Source: Salinigranum marinum (lineage in GTDB: Archaea > Halobacteriota > Halobacteria > Halobacteriales > Haloferacaceae). From it: a stretch of 64,000 nt of DNA. A model generated the notes under the pieces. It was not told the DNA's origin. It worked only from the letters and a program-made list of their open reading frames with translations, and did not search any database. The stretch spans positions 2,229,398 to 2,293,397 of the forward strand of contig NZ_CP100461.1 of the NCBI RefSeq assembly GCF_024228675.1, read 5' to 3'. The position numbers and the translations under genes are program-made. Positions 28,649-37,271 of this stretch are shown here, in pieces (position 1 is the first letter of the stretch; each line of letters begins with the position of its first letter).

Positions 28649-29577
28649 GCCTCGGACCGGCGACGCCCGGCCTGCACCACGTCTCGGTCATCACGGGGAC
28701 GTCGGCCGCGACGGTCCGTTTTTATCGTGACGTGCTCGGGCTCGCGCTCGTCGTCCGAACCGTGAACTACGACGACCCGTTCATGCACCACCTCTACTTC
28801 GGGGCTCCGACCGGGACGCCCGGGACGCTCCTCACCTGCTTTCCCGCCGAGCGCGGCCAGCGAGGCCGCGTCGGCAGTCCACAGCCGACCGCGACAGCGC
28901 TGTCGGTTCCCCAGGGAAGTCTCGACTACTGGGCGGACCGGCTCGACGCACACGGAGTCGGAGTCAAGCGGGGCCGACGGTTCGACGCGCCGTACCTGTC
29001 GTTCGACGACGGGGACGGCCAGCCGCTCGAACTCATCGCGTCGGCCGACGATCAGACGACGCGGGACGGACCCGTCCCGTCCGCGTACGCGATCACCGGA
29101 CTCGACGGCGTGACGCTCGCCTCGACGAGCCCATTCCAGACCGCGAGCGTCGTCGACGCGCTCGGGTTCGATCTCGTCGCCCAGGAGGGCGACCGCGTCC
29201 GGTACCGGGCCGATGGACCACGGGGAACGGTGGTCGACGTGCTCGACAGGGAGGTGCCGTTCGGCCGCGAGGGTGCCGGCACCGCCCACCACGTCGCATT
29301 TCGGTTCCCGGACGAGGAGGCGCTGGCCGAGTGGCACGAGGTGCTCCTCGACGACGGTCTCGAGCCAACCTACGTGACGGACCGGCACTACTTCCAGTCC
29401 GTCTACGTCCGCGAACCCGGCGGGATCCTCGTCGAGTTGGCGACGGACGGACCGGGCGTCGCCGTCGAGGACGAGAGCGACGCGTCGGGCGTCCGGCTCG
29501 AACTCCCGCCGTGGCTGGCGGACGACCGGGAGATGATCACGGCACAGCTCCCGCCGCTCGACGGGGAAGGTGGATAG
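28645..29577 (+). CDS. VOC-family ring-cleaving dioxygenase-like protein
   Basis: A 310-residue protein of two tandem glyoxalase/VOC domains, as in the MhqO/LinE-type extradiol dioxygenases. Domain one begins GLHHVSVITGTSAATVRFYR with DPFMHHLYFG and PLELIAS; domain two begins ITGLDGVTLAS. Metal ligands in such proteins would be the His of LHHVSV, the His of AHHVAFRF and the Glu of GGILVELATD, all present. The GTG start overlaps the esterase stop (GTGA). An esterase-dioxygenase pair suggests hydroquinone or similar aromatic turnover, by inference. Confidence 0.87.
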   Translation: MSLGPATPGLHHVSVITGTSAATVRFYRDVLGLALVVRTVNYDDPFMHHLYFGAPTGTPGTLLTCFPAERGQRGRVGSPQPTATALSVPQGSLDYWADRLDAHGVGVKRGRRFDAPYLSFDDGDGQPLELIASADDQTTRDGPVPSAYAITGLDGVTLASTSPFQTASVVDALGFDLVAQEGDRVRYRADGPRGTVVDVLDREVPFGREGAGTAHHVAFRFPDEEALAEWHEVLLDDGLEPTYVTDRHYFQSVYVREPGGILVELATDGPGVAVEDESDASGVRLELPPWLADDREMITAQLPPLDGEGG

Positions 29578-29640
29578 TCAGGCTTGGACGGCGACGGTGT
29601 GTCGGAAAGAACGAGGCGATCGGACGGCGCAGGCGGCCGC

Positions 29641-30297
29641 TCAGTAACCCAGCTTCTCGCGGACGAGGACGACCGTCGTGCGACCCTCGGTGAGTTCCTT
29701 GCGGAAGACGAGCTGTTTGGCGACCGCGCTCTCGACGCCGTAGGCCTCTTTCGCCCGCTCGTTCTCCAGCGGGTAGGCGACGCTCTCGAGGCGGTCGAAC
29801 GCCGCGTCGAGGTCGTCGACGATCTTGTTGACGCCACTGACGATGACGACGTTCCCCGCGGCGAACGGGTACGCACCGATCCGGCTGCCCGAGCGGTCGG
29901 CCGCGACGAGTTCGCCCGTGCGCGCGACCGCGTTGATGCCGCCGACGAAGTAGTCGGCCGTCTGCGCCGACCGCCGGGCGGCGAACCGCTCGGCGTCGTC
30001 GTCGATCTCGAACACCTCGGCGTGGAGGTTCTGCCACGAGTGGTCGCCCTCCATGAGGTACTCCATGAAGCCGATCTCTTCGAGCGTCGTCGAGTGCCCG
30101 TCCATGACCGAGGCGTCGCCGGGGATCTGCCCCTGTACCGCGTCGAGCGCCTCCGCGGCCGTGTCGACCACCTGTACCTCGAACCCGTTCGCTTCGAGGT
30201 TCTCGACGGTCTCGTCGAGTTCCGCGTCGGTCGGGAGGTCGTCGAGCGTCTCGTCGATCGCGGCGTCGTCAGCGTAGTCGGATTTCTGTTGTGACAT
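29641..30297 (-). CDS. LUD domain protein (LutC-like)
   Basis: A 218-residue protein with a LUD (DUF162) domain. GDASVMDGHSTTLEEIGFME, SAQTADYFVGGINAVARTGE, GSRIGAYPFAAGNVVIVSGV and NKIVDDLDAAFDRLESVAYP match the family core. LutC-type proteins take part in lactate oxidation complexes, but LUD proteins also occur alone, as here: no lutA or lutB is adjacent. A CTTATAGG box lies 37-44 bases upstream and a 9-bp inverted repeat further upstream. Confidence 0.88.
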   Translation of the reverse strand: MSQQKSDYADDAAIDETLDDLPTDAELDETVENLEANGFEVQVVDTAAEALDAVQGQIPGDASVMDGHSTTLEEIGFMEYLMEGDHSWQNLHAEVFEIDDDAERFAARRSAQTADYFVGGINAVARTGELVAADRSGSRIGAYPFAAGNVVIVSGVNKIVDDLDAAFDRLESVAYPLENERAKEAYGVESAVAKQLVFRKELTEGRTTVVLVREKLGY

Positions 30298-30354
30298 CGT
30301 GCGTGTTGGTGTGACTGATCCTTACCGACGAGTACCTATAAGCGCTCGCGGACA

Positions 30355-30386
30355 CCGGTGACAGGGGGTTACGTCGGTGTCACCGG
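30355..30386. promoter_or_regulatory. Inverted repeat upstream of LUD gene
   Basis: CCGGTGACA and TGTCACCGG form a perfect 9-bp inverted repeat with a 14-base spacer. It lies about 15-50 bases upstream of the TATA-like box of the LUD gene, where an activator or repressor would bind. It could also be a remnant linked to the adjacent IS element. Confidence 0.4.
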
Positions 30387-30787
30387 CCCTCGCTCCGAAG
30401 GCCCAACGAGCGCGGTCACTGCTCGCGCCACCGTCCTCGGCCGACGGTAGATTCGACGATCCAAATCAGCCAGTTGACATCCTCCCGCGCCTGAAGACGC
30501 GGAAATCCCACGGAACCGCACCGCTGAGTTGGGATATTACGGTTCGCGGTTAACGACCTGTTCTCGTGGGGCGAAACAGCCCTCACTACGGTCGAACAGG
30601 TGAACCGCTGGCTGTGCCAACCAGCCGTTATCCCTATCACCACCATCCGTGGCGAGACTCGGGAGTACCTTTTGCCGAATATTCTCCGCACCATTCACGT
30701 CCGCGTTCGCAACGGTGTCGCACTCCTCGCACACGTACAGTCCACGTTCCACACGCTGTTTGTCATCGGTGTGACCACATGCTGAAC

Positions 30788-31907
30788 TGCCTTGTTGAAC
30801 GCAAGACAGCGTCGGGGTGGGGTTGCTGATCTACAATTTTACGGCGCTAAAGACGGCTTCTCGCCCTCAGAAGATGCAGTAGCTGTCACTCACAGCGGTT
30901 GCTGATGAGTCAAAACTATGGTACCTTGCTCCATTGTTCCGGTGACGGCGGCGATGCCTCTCCCGGATACGTCCGGAGAAGGGGAGCAGACGGCGAGCCC
31001 TAACTCGCCGCCTGCGTCAGGTTATGCACGATGCACTTGCGAGTCAGCTCCCGGAACTGGCCATGCCAGCTCCGGGAGCGGAGCTTCTCGCCGTCGTCTT
31101 CCTTCAACTGCGAGAAACCTGTCTCGCTCATCCAGCGTTGGTTGTAGTCCTCGTTCATCCGGGCGTTGTGGGCCTTCTGCAACGGTGTCTGCTCCCTGTG
31201 CTTGATCAACGGTCGCGTTGAGTTGGAGCGACACTCCTCGCGGAGGTCGCTCCACGAATAGTTCGCATCAGCAGACAACACACGCAGGTCTTCCGCGTTC
31301 CGGCGGAAGACCTGCATCCCGATGTGGCCGTCCCAGGCTTTCTTCGTCGTGAAATGAACGTCCTTGATCGCCAGCGAGTTCACGTCGATCAAGATCGTCG
31401 TCTTCATCGACTGGAACGAGTAATTCGCGCGGTCGCGGTAGTGGTAGCTGGTTTGATCGCGCTGGAAGCCACTCGCGTCAATCGCGGCTTCACCACTCCA
31501 GCCCGCCTGCTCCGCCGAAGCGCGGAGCAGGCGGCGCAGGTCACGCATCCGGTACTCTTGTTCCCACCGGCAGAACGAACTGTAGTGCGGTGCCTCGTCA
31601 AGTTCGAACACGGCGAGGACACCGGGCATCTCGTTAAGATAGTCTTCAGTCTCACGGAGGCTCTTCTCCAACTCGACGCGGTACAGAATCAAGGCGATCT
31701 GCACCCATTTCGCGTACCCGCCCGCGCCGTCCGGCGCGGCGGGTACTTCCGGGTCGTCAACGTGCTGTTTGGCAAGATCTCGACACATCCGTGCTAGCCG
31801 TCTGAGCGATGCCATATCGCCAGACGGCGTCCAATTACGGGTTAGCGTGACGGAATCTTCCCGTGAGAGCGTCTGAAGCTGCCGTTAGTCGACCGCAAAA
31901 CAAGGCA
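30788..31907 (-). mobile_element. ISH1-like IS5-family insertion sequence, complete
   Basis: The 1120-bp element begins TGCCTTGTT and ends AACAAGGCA, imperfect terminal inverted repeats. It is flanked by the direct repeat TGCTGAAC at 30780-30787 and 31908-31915, an 8-bp target duplication. Size and duplication length agree with ISH1 of Halobacterium. One transposase gene fills most of it; about 210 bases before it on the left carry no gene. Intact ends and duplication point to a recent insertion. Confidence 0.93.
31000..31815 (-). CDS. IS5-family transposase (ISH1-like)
   Basis: A DDE transposase of 271 residues, the length of the ISH1 enzyme. Catalytic candidates are the first Asp in GEAAIDASGFQRDQTSYHYR, the second in VLSADANYSW, and the Glu in QRWMSETGFSQLKE, the Y-(2)-R-(3)-E-(6)-K-like zone of the IS5 group. 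The frame is uninterrupted, so the element could be active. It is read in the same direction as the disrupted tnpB. Confidence 0.93.
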   Translation of the reverse strand: MASLRRLARMCRDLAKQHVDDPEVPAAPDGAGGYAKWVQIALILYRVELEKSLRETEDYLNEMPGVLAVFELDEAPHYSSFCRWEQEYRMRDLRRLLRASAEQAGWSGEAAIDASGFQRDQTSYHYRDRANYSFQSMKTTILIDVNSLAIKDVHFTTKKAWDGHIGMQVFRRNAEDLRVLSADANYSWSDLREECRSNSTRPLIKHREQTPLQKAHNARMNEDYNQRWMSETGFSQLKEDDGEKLRSRSWHGQFRELTRKCIVHNLTQAAS

Positions 31908-33154
31908 TGCTGAACACAACTTCGACGTATCGCGTTCCGACACCAACTCCACGTCGATGCCCTCGGCTTCCGCCTTGTAGTCGAGTAGCGTCGTGAAGCG
32001 GTCGAACGCCCACCCGTGCAAGTCGAGGTTTCCGTGGTCGCCCCAGTTTCGGGGTTCGCCGTTCTCGTCGTCCTCTCGAATGCCGCCGAGGTCGCCAACG
32101 ACAAGCGCACCAACGCCTCGTTCGACACACTCCTCCACAATCACTTTCGAGAGTGCGTGCAAGAAGTGAGTCCGGCGACCCGTTCGCTTGCGGTCAAGAC
32201 GAGTTGCCTCTCGGGACGAGGAATCGTCACACGTGGCTTTCTTCTTCGTGAAGTAGTATTCGTCCTGTTTGAGTGCGCCGCCGGGATACAACACCGACTC
32301 GCCGCCGAACGAGACGGCGGCGAAGTTGCAAATTCCGAGGTCAACACCAGCCACTTCGTCACCCGGCGGTTCCGGGTCGATAGTGGTGCGACAGACGAAT
32401 TGAAGCCGCCACTTGTCGCGTTTGTAGACGGCACGAACCTGTTGAATGTCCCACTCAGTCAGGGCAACATCCGGGCGAGTCTGGTACTCGCACAGGATGA
32501 AGTCCGAACGGTGTTCTTTGAGGTTACGGCCTTTCGAGAGGCGAACGCGGGTGAACTGTGCGTCGTGTTTGAAACCAGCCGCTTTGAACGACACGGTTGA
32601 ACGTGGGTGGGAGTCTCCGTTTTTGCGGTAGCCGGGCGGTCGGGCACGGTCGTCGCCGTTCCGACGCTTGCTGAACCAGCCGTTAAACGCTTCAGCGAGT
32701 TCTTCGAGAACGCGCTGACTGGATTGAGAATGTAAGTCCGTATAGCGTTCGTGGCCTTTGAGTTCGGCTTTGAGTTCCCCGTCATCGGGAATCTCGCCCG
32801 TCTCGTCCCACTGTTCGTGTGCGTAGTAGCGACCGACGTTCCAGAGTTTTGAGGCGGCCCATCCGAGTTGGTCGAGGTCGTCACGAACCTGTTGCTGGTT
32901 CGTAATCGTAGCCTCGAAGGTTCGGACGGTTCGGCTCATTTCTGGCTTCATAACTGGTTATGAACGCTATTTTCATAATAGTGTCGATTGGCGTGGAATA
33001 TCCGGCCTTGCTATCGTCGGTGGGTTGTGTAGGGTATTGTCGGATTCATCCTGACCCTAAAGGGTCAGGTATTCTCCTTGGTTCTCTATAACGATTCGAG
33101 AGAGTATCCAGACACCGAGACTTCCCGATCTCCGTCTCTGACACCGATCCAAAA

Positions 33155-33196
33155 GAAATCACGATTTCAGAAATCGCGATTTCCGAATTCGGAAAT
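33155..33196. promoter_or_regulatory. Array of palindromic GAAATC/GATTTC half-sites
   Basis: Within 42 bases there are alternating half-sites: GAAATC, GATTTC, GAAATC, GATTTC, ending in the perfect 18-bp palindrome ATTTCCGAATTCGGAAAT (33179-33196). It lies 30-70 bases before the ATPase ATG, covering the promoter. Such symmetry strongly suggests an operator. The only gene directly downstream is the ATPase with a winged-helix region, so autoregulation is possible. Confidence 0.55.
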
Positions 33197-33226
33197 TCTA
33201 TTTTGCCAGGGAACGGTACCGATAGT

Positions 33227-34609
33227 ATGGAGCGATTCGTGGATCGGGACGTCGAACTCGATCAACTCACGGACTGCTACGAGTCCGAGACGGCTGACTT
33301 CGTCGTGATCTACGGACGCCGTCGCCTCGGCAAGAGCGAACTCGTCCGCCAGTCCATCGCCGATCGAGACGATGCCGTCTACTACCAGGCAGTCGAATCC
33401 ACGGCACAGAACCAGCTCGAACAGTTCGTCGAGACCGTCACTGCGCAGTTCCCTTCGCTGCAGAACGTCCGGCGCGACTGGGAGGTGCTCCTCGAAGAAC
33501 TCGGTGAGGAGGACGCGATCGTCGTCATCGACGAGTTCCCGTTCCTCATCGAGGAGGACGGGTCGCTTCCGTCCCGATTTCAGCGTGTCTGGGATCTGGA
33601 ACTCCAGGACACCGGAACGACGCTCGTACTCGTCGGTTCCTCGATCAGCGTCATGGAGGACAAGGTGCTCTCCGGAAGCGCGCCGCTTTACGGTCGCCGA
33701 ACGGCGACGATCGACCTCAAGCCCCTCTCCGCAGCCGACGCACGCCAGTTCTTCCCCGACTACGGCCCCGAGACCGCAATCACCGCGTGGTCAATCTACG
33801 GCGGCACTCCGTACTACGTCCAGACCATCGATCCCGACCAGCCGCTGGGAACGAACGTCCAGCAGGCGATCCTGTCAGAGCGCGGCCTCCTGTACTCCGA
33901 ACCCGAGTTCCTGCTCCGTGCCGAACTCCGACAACCGAACACGTACTTCAGCGTCCTCCGCGCGCTCGCCCATGGGCGACGCACCCCGAACGAGATCGCG
34001 GGCATGGCCGGCGTGGAGTCCGGGTCGCTGAGCGCGTACCTCCAGAAACTCCGTCGACTCCGCCTCGTCGAACGCCACATCCCCGTCACGGAGTCACCAA
34101 CGGCATCAAAGCGCGGTCGGTATCGCATCGCTACGCCGCTGTTCCGGTTCTGGTTCCGGTTCGTCTACGGCACCCAGGACCAGCTCCGAATGCTCGACGA
34201 CGACGCGTACGGCGAACTCGTCGCACCAGAACTGGCGGATTACGTGAGTCCGCTGTTCGAACGACTCTGCCAGCGAGCGCTCCCAGCCCTCGTCGACCGA
34301 CGGTTCCGTGACGTCGGGCAGTGGTGGTTCAAGCAACACGAACTGGATGTCCTCGGTCTCACCGACGACGGACTCGTCGCCGGCGAGTGTAAGTTCACGT
34401 CCCAACCCGTGAGTGAAGGGGTTCTCGCCGACCTCGAGCGAACGACGTCGGAAGTCCGGTGGTCAGAGGAGCCAGCCGACGGGAGGACGCTGTACGTCCT
34501 GTTCAGTCGATCCGGGTACACCGACGATCTCGAACGCGTCGCTACCACGCGAGATGACGTGCAACTCTTCGGCCTTCCCGAACTCATCACCGACGGGAGC
34601 GTCCAGTGA
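33227..34609 (+). CDS. Archaeal AAA ATPase (ATPase_2 / DUF234)
   Basis: A 460-residue STAND-like archaeal ATPase. It starts MERFVDRDVELDQLTDCYES, the family opening, with Walker A VIYGRRRLGKSELVRQ, Walker B AIVVIDEFPFLIEE and a sensor-like LVLVGSSISVMED. Residues ~225-310 carry a winged-helix segment (TPNEIAGMAGVESGSLSAYL) and ~320-450 a DUF234 part with a restriction-like core (HELDVLGLTDDGLVAGECKF). Such proteins are common near mobile DNA; their role is poorly known. The ATG eight codons inside the open frame was preferred because of the conserved start. Confidence 0.88.
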   Translation: MERFVDRDVELDQLTDCYESETADFVVIYGRRRLGKSELVRQSIADRDDAVYYQAVESTAQNQLEQFVETVTAQFPSLQNVRRDWEVLLEELGEEDAIVVIDEFPFLIEEDGSLPSRFQRVWDLELQDTGTTLVLVGSSISVMEDKVLSGSAPLYGRRTATIDLKPLSAADARQFFPDYGPETAITAWSIYGGTPYYVQTIDPDQPLGTNVQQAILSERGLLYSEPEFLLRAELRQPNTYFSVLRALAHGRRTPNEIAGMAGVESGSLSAYLQKLRRLRLVERHIPVTESPTASKRGRYRIATPLFRFWFRFVYGTQDQLRMLDDDAYGELVAPELADYVSPLFERLCQRALPALVDRRFRDVGQWWFKQHELDVLGLTDDGLVAGECKFTSQPVSEGVLADLERTTSEVRWSEEPADGRTLYVLFSRSGYTDDLERVATTRDDVQLFGLPELITDGSVQ

Positions 34610-34666
34610 CAGACATCGGGGGCGAACCCCGAGTCGTTCGGCCTGTTCCGTCCGTACATCGGCTGA

Positions 34667-35983
34667 CTACGACTGTGGCCCGAGGTACCCCCACGCCAAG
34701 AGGCGGTCGCCCTCACCGTTGATCCAGCGCTCACCGATGTCGTCCCGGTAGTACATATTCGGCATCACGATGTCGTCGATGCGGCCGTACGCCTGCTCTC
34801 GTGCAGCCTGCATTGTGTCCCCTTTACCCGTCACGACGATGGGCATCCCGTTGTCGCCTGCGACACGCCATTGCCCGTCAATTTTCTTTGCGTCTTCGAG
34901 GTGGATTCCCTCACGGCTCTCGGTTTCGAAGACGACTGCCGCGTTGCGGGAGTTCTCCGCGAACGTCGCCTCGTCGGTGAACGGAAACGGGGGCAGACAG
35001 ACCCGGACCGCGACCTGGTAGCCGCGGTGGGCCTCCAGGCCGGGATCGTTCCCGTGCGCGAGGTCGAAGAAGAACTCCCCCGTCGGGGTGATCATCGACT
35101 CCTGCTGGAGGACGATCGTTGGATAGCCGAATCGCGGCGTGAACTCGAGCGGGTAGATGCCCGTCTCGTTGACGATGCAGTTGATGTCGATGCTCCCCAC
35201 GTAGCCCTCCTCGGCGAGCCAGCCTTCGAGCTTGCCGAACGTCTCCTCGAACAGTTTGTTCCGCCCGCCCCAGAACATCGACGTGCCCATCTCGCCGGTC
35301 GACGGGCCGATGTTCCCCGGAAAGAGCTTCTTGTGTTCGAAATTGAAATTGATCGGCTCGACGAAACGCTCGCCGTTGAAGAAGCCACAGACGGCGATCT
35401 CGACGCCCTCGACCTTCCGCTGCAACTGGAAGCCCTTCATGCGGTGACCCCAGGCTTTCTTGTAGGCACGCAGGACGTCCACGACGTCGCTGCCGTCGTC
35501 GTCGTCGCCGACGTACAGCAAGCGCTTGACGTTCTGGACCTCCCCGAGCGGTTTGACGACGTACGGCGCGGGGTTGGCTTCGATGTGGGCGATGGCGGCG
35601 TCGAAATCCTCGAACACCCGGTGGTCGACAGTGTTCACGCCGTGGGACTCCAGGACCTCCATCGCGTACCCACGGTCCTCCTCGAGTCGATCCGTGTCGG
35701 GCGTCCCGCCGACGACGGCCTTCCCCTCGGCGCGCAGCTCCTGTGCGAGCGCGCCCGTGCCGACCTCGGTCCCGACCCAGATGTCGTCGAAGACGATCAC
35801 GTCGGCCCACGCGACCTCCGCCCGCCAGTCGTCGGTTTTCGGCACGAAACCGTCGCCGATCTCCTGGTCGCTCTCGGCCTCGATGTAGTACTTCACGTCG
35901 TGGCCCTCGGCGTGGACGTGCCAGGCGACGTCCGTGAGGAGCGCGGCGTCGAGCGAGCAGAACAGGAAGTTCTTCGGCTCCAT
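34667..35983 (-). CDS. ATP-grasp ligase, PurD-like
   Basis: A 438-residue ATP-grasp protein resembling glycinamide ribonucleotide synthetase. It opens with NFLFCSLDAALLTDVAWHVH, has an ATP-binding region PYVVKPLGEVQNVKRLLYV, the metal-binding area SIDINCIVNETGIYPLEFTP with RFGYPTIVLQQESM, and a C-terminal domain with GMPIVVTGKGDTMQAAREQA. Haloarchaea often carry it in addition to a true PurD, so the substrate is uncertain. CCTATATGG lies about 25 bases before the ATG, so a leaderless start is likely. Confidence 0.85.
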   Translation of the reverse strand: MEPKNFLFCSLDAALLTDVAWHVHAEGHDVKYYIEAESDQEIGDGFVPKTDDWRAEVAWADVIVFDDIWVGTEVGTGALAQELRAEGKAVVGGTPDTDRLEEDRGYAMEVLESHGVNTVDHRVFEDFDAAIAHIEANPAPYVVKPLGEVQNVKRLLYVGDDDDGSDVVDVLRAYKKAWGHRMKGFQLQRKVEGVEIAVCGFFNGERFVEPINFNFEHKKLFPGNIGPSTGEMGTSMFWGGRNKLFEETFGKLEGWLAEEGYVGSIDINCIVNETGIYPLEFTPRFGYPTIVLQQESMITPTGEFFFDLAHGNDPGLEAHRGYQVAVRVCLPPFPFTDEATFAENSRNAAVVFETESREGIHLEDAKKIDGQWRVAGDNGMPIVVTGKGDTMQAAREQAYGRIDDIVMPNMYYRDDIGERWINGEGDRLLAWGYLGPQS

Positions 35984-36188
35984 ACCTCGATGGCACTCGT
36001 CGAAGCCATATAGGCCAGGGCGTCGCCACGACGGAGCGCCGCGCCGGTCACCGGCCGAACGACACGGGCACTCACCGGCAATTATATATACTAGGTGTGA
36101 CGCAGCGTGCGGAGACACCGCCCGTGTTGGTCGGATGCGGGGGGTTGAGAGCGCACATTTATCACCCCTGCATCTCTGAGTGTTGAGC

Positions 36189-36428
36189 ATGTCCAAAGTC
36201 GAAGTCTCGTTGCCGGACCGAATCGACAGCGAGATCCGGCGGCTCGTCGAGCAGGGCGAGTTCGTCAACCAAGACCAGGCCGTCGAGGAGCTCCTCTCGA
36301 TGGGCATGTCGGCGTACGACACGACCACCGAATCGCAGGAACCCGATCAGAACCTCTTCTCGCAGGCCGTCGAGGACCAACAGGATCCCGCGGCGCGGAC
36401 CGACACCGGCGACGACTACTCGTTCTGA
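36189..36428 (+). CDS. Ribbon-helix-helix (CopG-like) protein
   Basis: A 79-residue protein. SKVEVSLPDRIDSEIRRLVE supplies the beta strand and helix A, then GEFVNQDQAVEELLSMGMSA helix B of an RHH DNA-binding fold. The last ~30 residues are acidic and probably disordered. No toxin gene adjoins it, so it may be a stand-alone regulator. TTTATCA lies ~30 bases before the chosen ATG, three codons inside the open frame. Confidence 0.8.
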   Translation: MSKVEVSLPDRIDSEIRRLVEQGEFVNQDQAVEELLSMGMSAYDTTTESQEPDQNLFSQAVEDQQDPAARTDTGDDYSF

Positions 36429-36497
36429 CCCCGTCCGGGAGAGCGGCCGACTCCCCCGAACGACGGATTGATGCGTCGGACGGCCCTACCGTCGTGC

Positions 36498-37178
36498 ATG
36501 CGGTCCGTTCTCTCGGCCGCCGAGCGAACCAAGTTCGACGAGCGGCCCGATCAGACGTTCTACGAGCAGCCGCGGTTCGTCACCCACGCCGACGACGCGT
36601 TCTGCGCGCGGCTAACCGACCTCTACGGCGAGGTGCTCGAACCGGGCGACCGCGTCCTCGACGCGATGAGTAGCTGGGTGTCGCACCTGCCCGACGAGTC
36701 GTACGAGGTGGTCGGCCACGGGCTGAACGCCGAGGAACTCGCCGCGAACGACCGGCTCGACGAGTGGTTCGTCCAGGACCTCAACGCCGACCAGGACCTC
36801 TCGTATCCGGACGCCGCGTTCGACGCCGTCTGCTGTGCGCTGTCCGTCCAGTACCTCGAGTTCCCGGGCCGGGTGTTCGCCGAGTTCCGCCGCGTGCTCG
36901 CGCCCGACGGCGTCCTCGTCGTCAGTTTCTCGAACCGGCTGTTCCCGACGAAAGCCGTCCGGGCGTGGCGCGCCGCCACGATGGACGAACGTATCGCCCT
37001 GCTCGACCGGTATCTCGACGCCGCCGGCGGGTTCGAGCGACGGACGGTGATCCGGGAACGGCCGGGGGCTGATCCGTTTTACGCCGTCGTGGCCGGAGGT
37101 GTCGCGGCCGACTCGCGGCTCCCCACGGGAGCGGGCCACCTGGATCGCGAGGGCGGAGGAGACGGGATCGACGACTGA
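36498..37178 (+). CDS. SAM-dependent methyltransferase-like protein
   Basis: A 226-residue protein with a class I methyltransferase fold. Motif I is DRVLDAMSSWVSHLPD, where SSW replaces the usual G-x-G. Later motifs read LSYPDAAFDAVCCALSVQYL and VFAEFRRVLAPDGVLVVSFS, typical of small-molecule methyltransferases. Target unknown. The inner ATG (MRSVLSAAERTKF) was chosen. Confidence 0.75.
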   Translation: MRSVLSAAERTKFDERPDQTFYEQPRFVTHADDAFCARLTDLYGEVLEPGDRVLDAMSSWVSHLPDESYEVVGHGLNAEELAANDRLDEWFVQDLNADQDLSYPDAAFDAVCCALSVQYLEFPGRVFAEFRRVLAPDGVLVVSFSNRLFPTKAVRAWRAATMDERIALLDRYLDAAGGFERRTVIRERPGADPFYAVVAGGVAADSRLPTGAGHLDREGGGDGIDD

Positions 37179-37271
37179 CCGGAGGGAGTGTGTTGGGCGG
37201 CCCGGGCCGAGTGCCGACGCGCGGACCGATGCCGAACAGTTAACACCCTCACCGTGCGAACCGGCGAGGAA

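Larger units (their letters stand above)
30537..32951 (-). pseudogene. tnpB: TnpB RNA-guided nuclease gene, split by ISH1-like element
   Basis: Removing the inserted element and one copy of its 8-bp duplication restores one uninterrupted frame of 428 codons. The N-terminal part (from base 32951) includes NQQQVRDDLDQLGWAASKLW, the RuvC-I motif GVDLGICNFAAVSF and VVGDLGGIRED. The junction reads SKLCSA then CGHTDDKQRVERGLYVCEEC, rebuilding the four-Cys zinc finger, and ANADVNGAENIRQ gives RuvC-III. RuvC-II has Gly-Asp (VVGDL) where many TnpB have Glu-Asp. As it stands, the product ends shortly after the first two zinc Cys and lacks RuvC-III. Confidence 0.92.
30476..33069 (-). mobile_element. IS1341-type (IS200/IS605, tnpB-only) element, interrupted
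   Basis: The element consists of a tnpB gene without tnpA. A right-end hairpin (CCGCG/CGCGG around an 8-base loop, 30485-30502) lies past the tnpB stop, and a left-end hairpin (CCTGACCCT-AA-AGGGTCAGG, 33050-33069) upstream of the start. Both ends share ATCCT just before the hairpin. A complete ISH1-like element is inserted within tnpB. Precise cleavage sites cannot be read without relatives. Confidence 0.75.

Noticed and set aside
30476-33069. A tnpA (Y1) transposase partner for the tnpB element
   Set aside because: No HUH/Y1 gene is found upstream or downstream; the neighbours are a LUD gene and an ATPase, so it is a tnpB-only element.
36189-37178. Toxin-antitoxin pair formed by the RHH protein and the next gene
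   Set aside because: The next gene is a methyltransferase-fold protein 69 bases away with no overlap, and resembles no toxin family.
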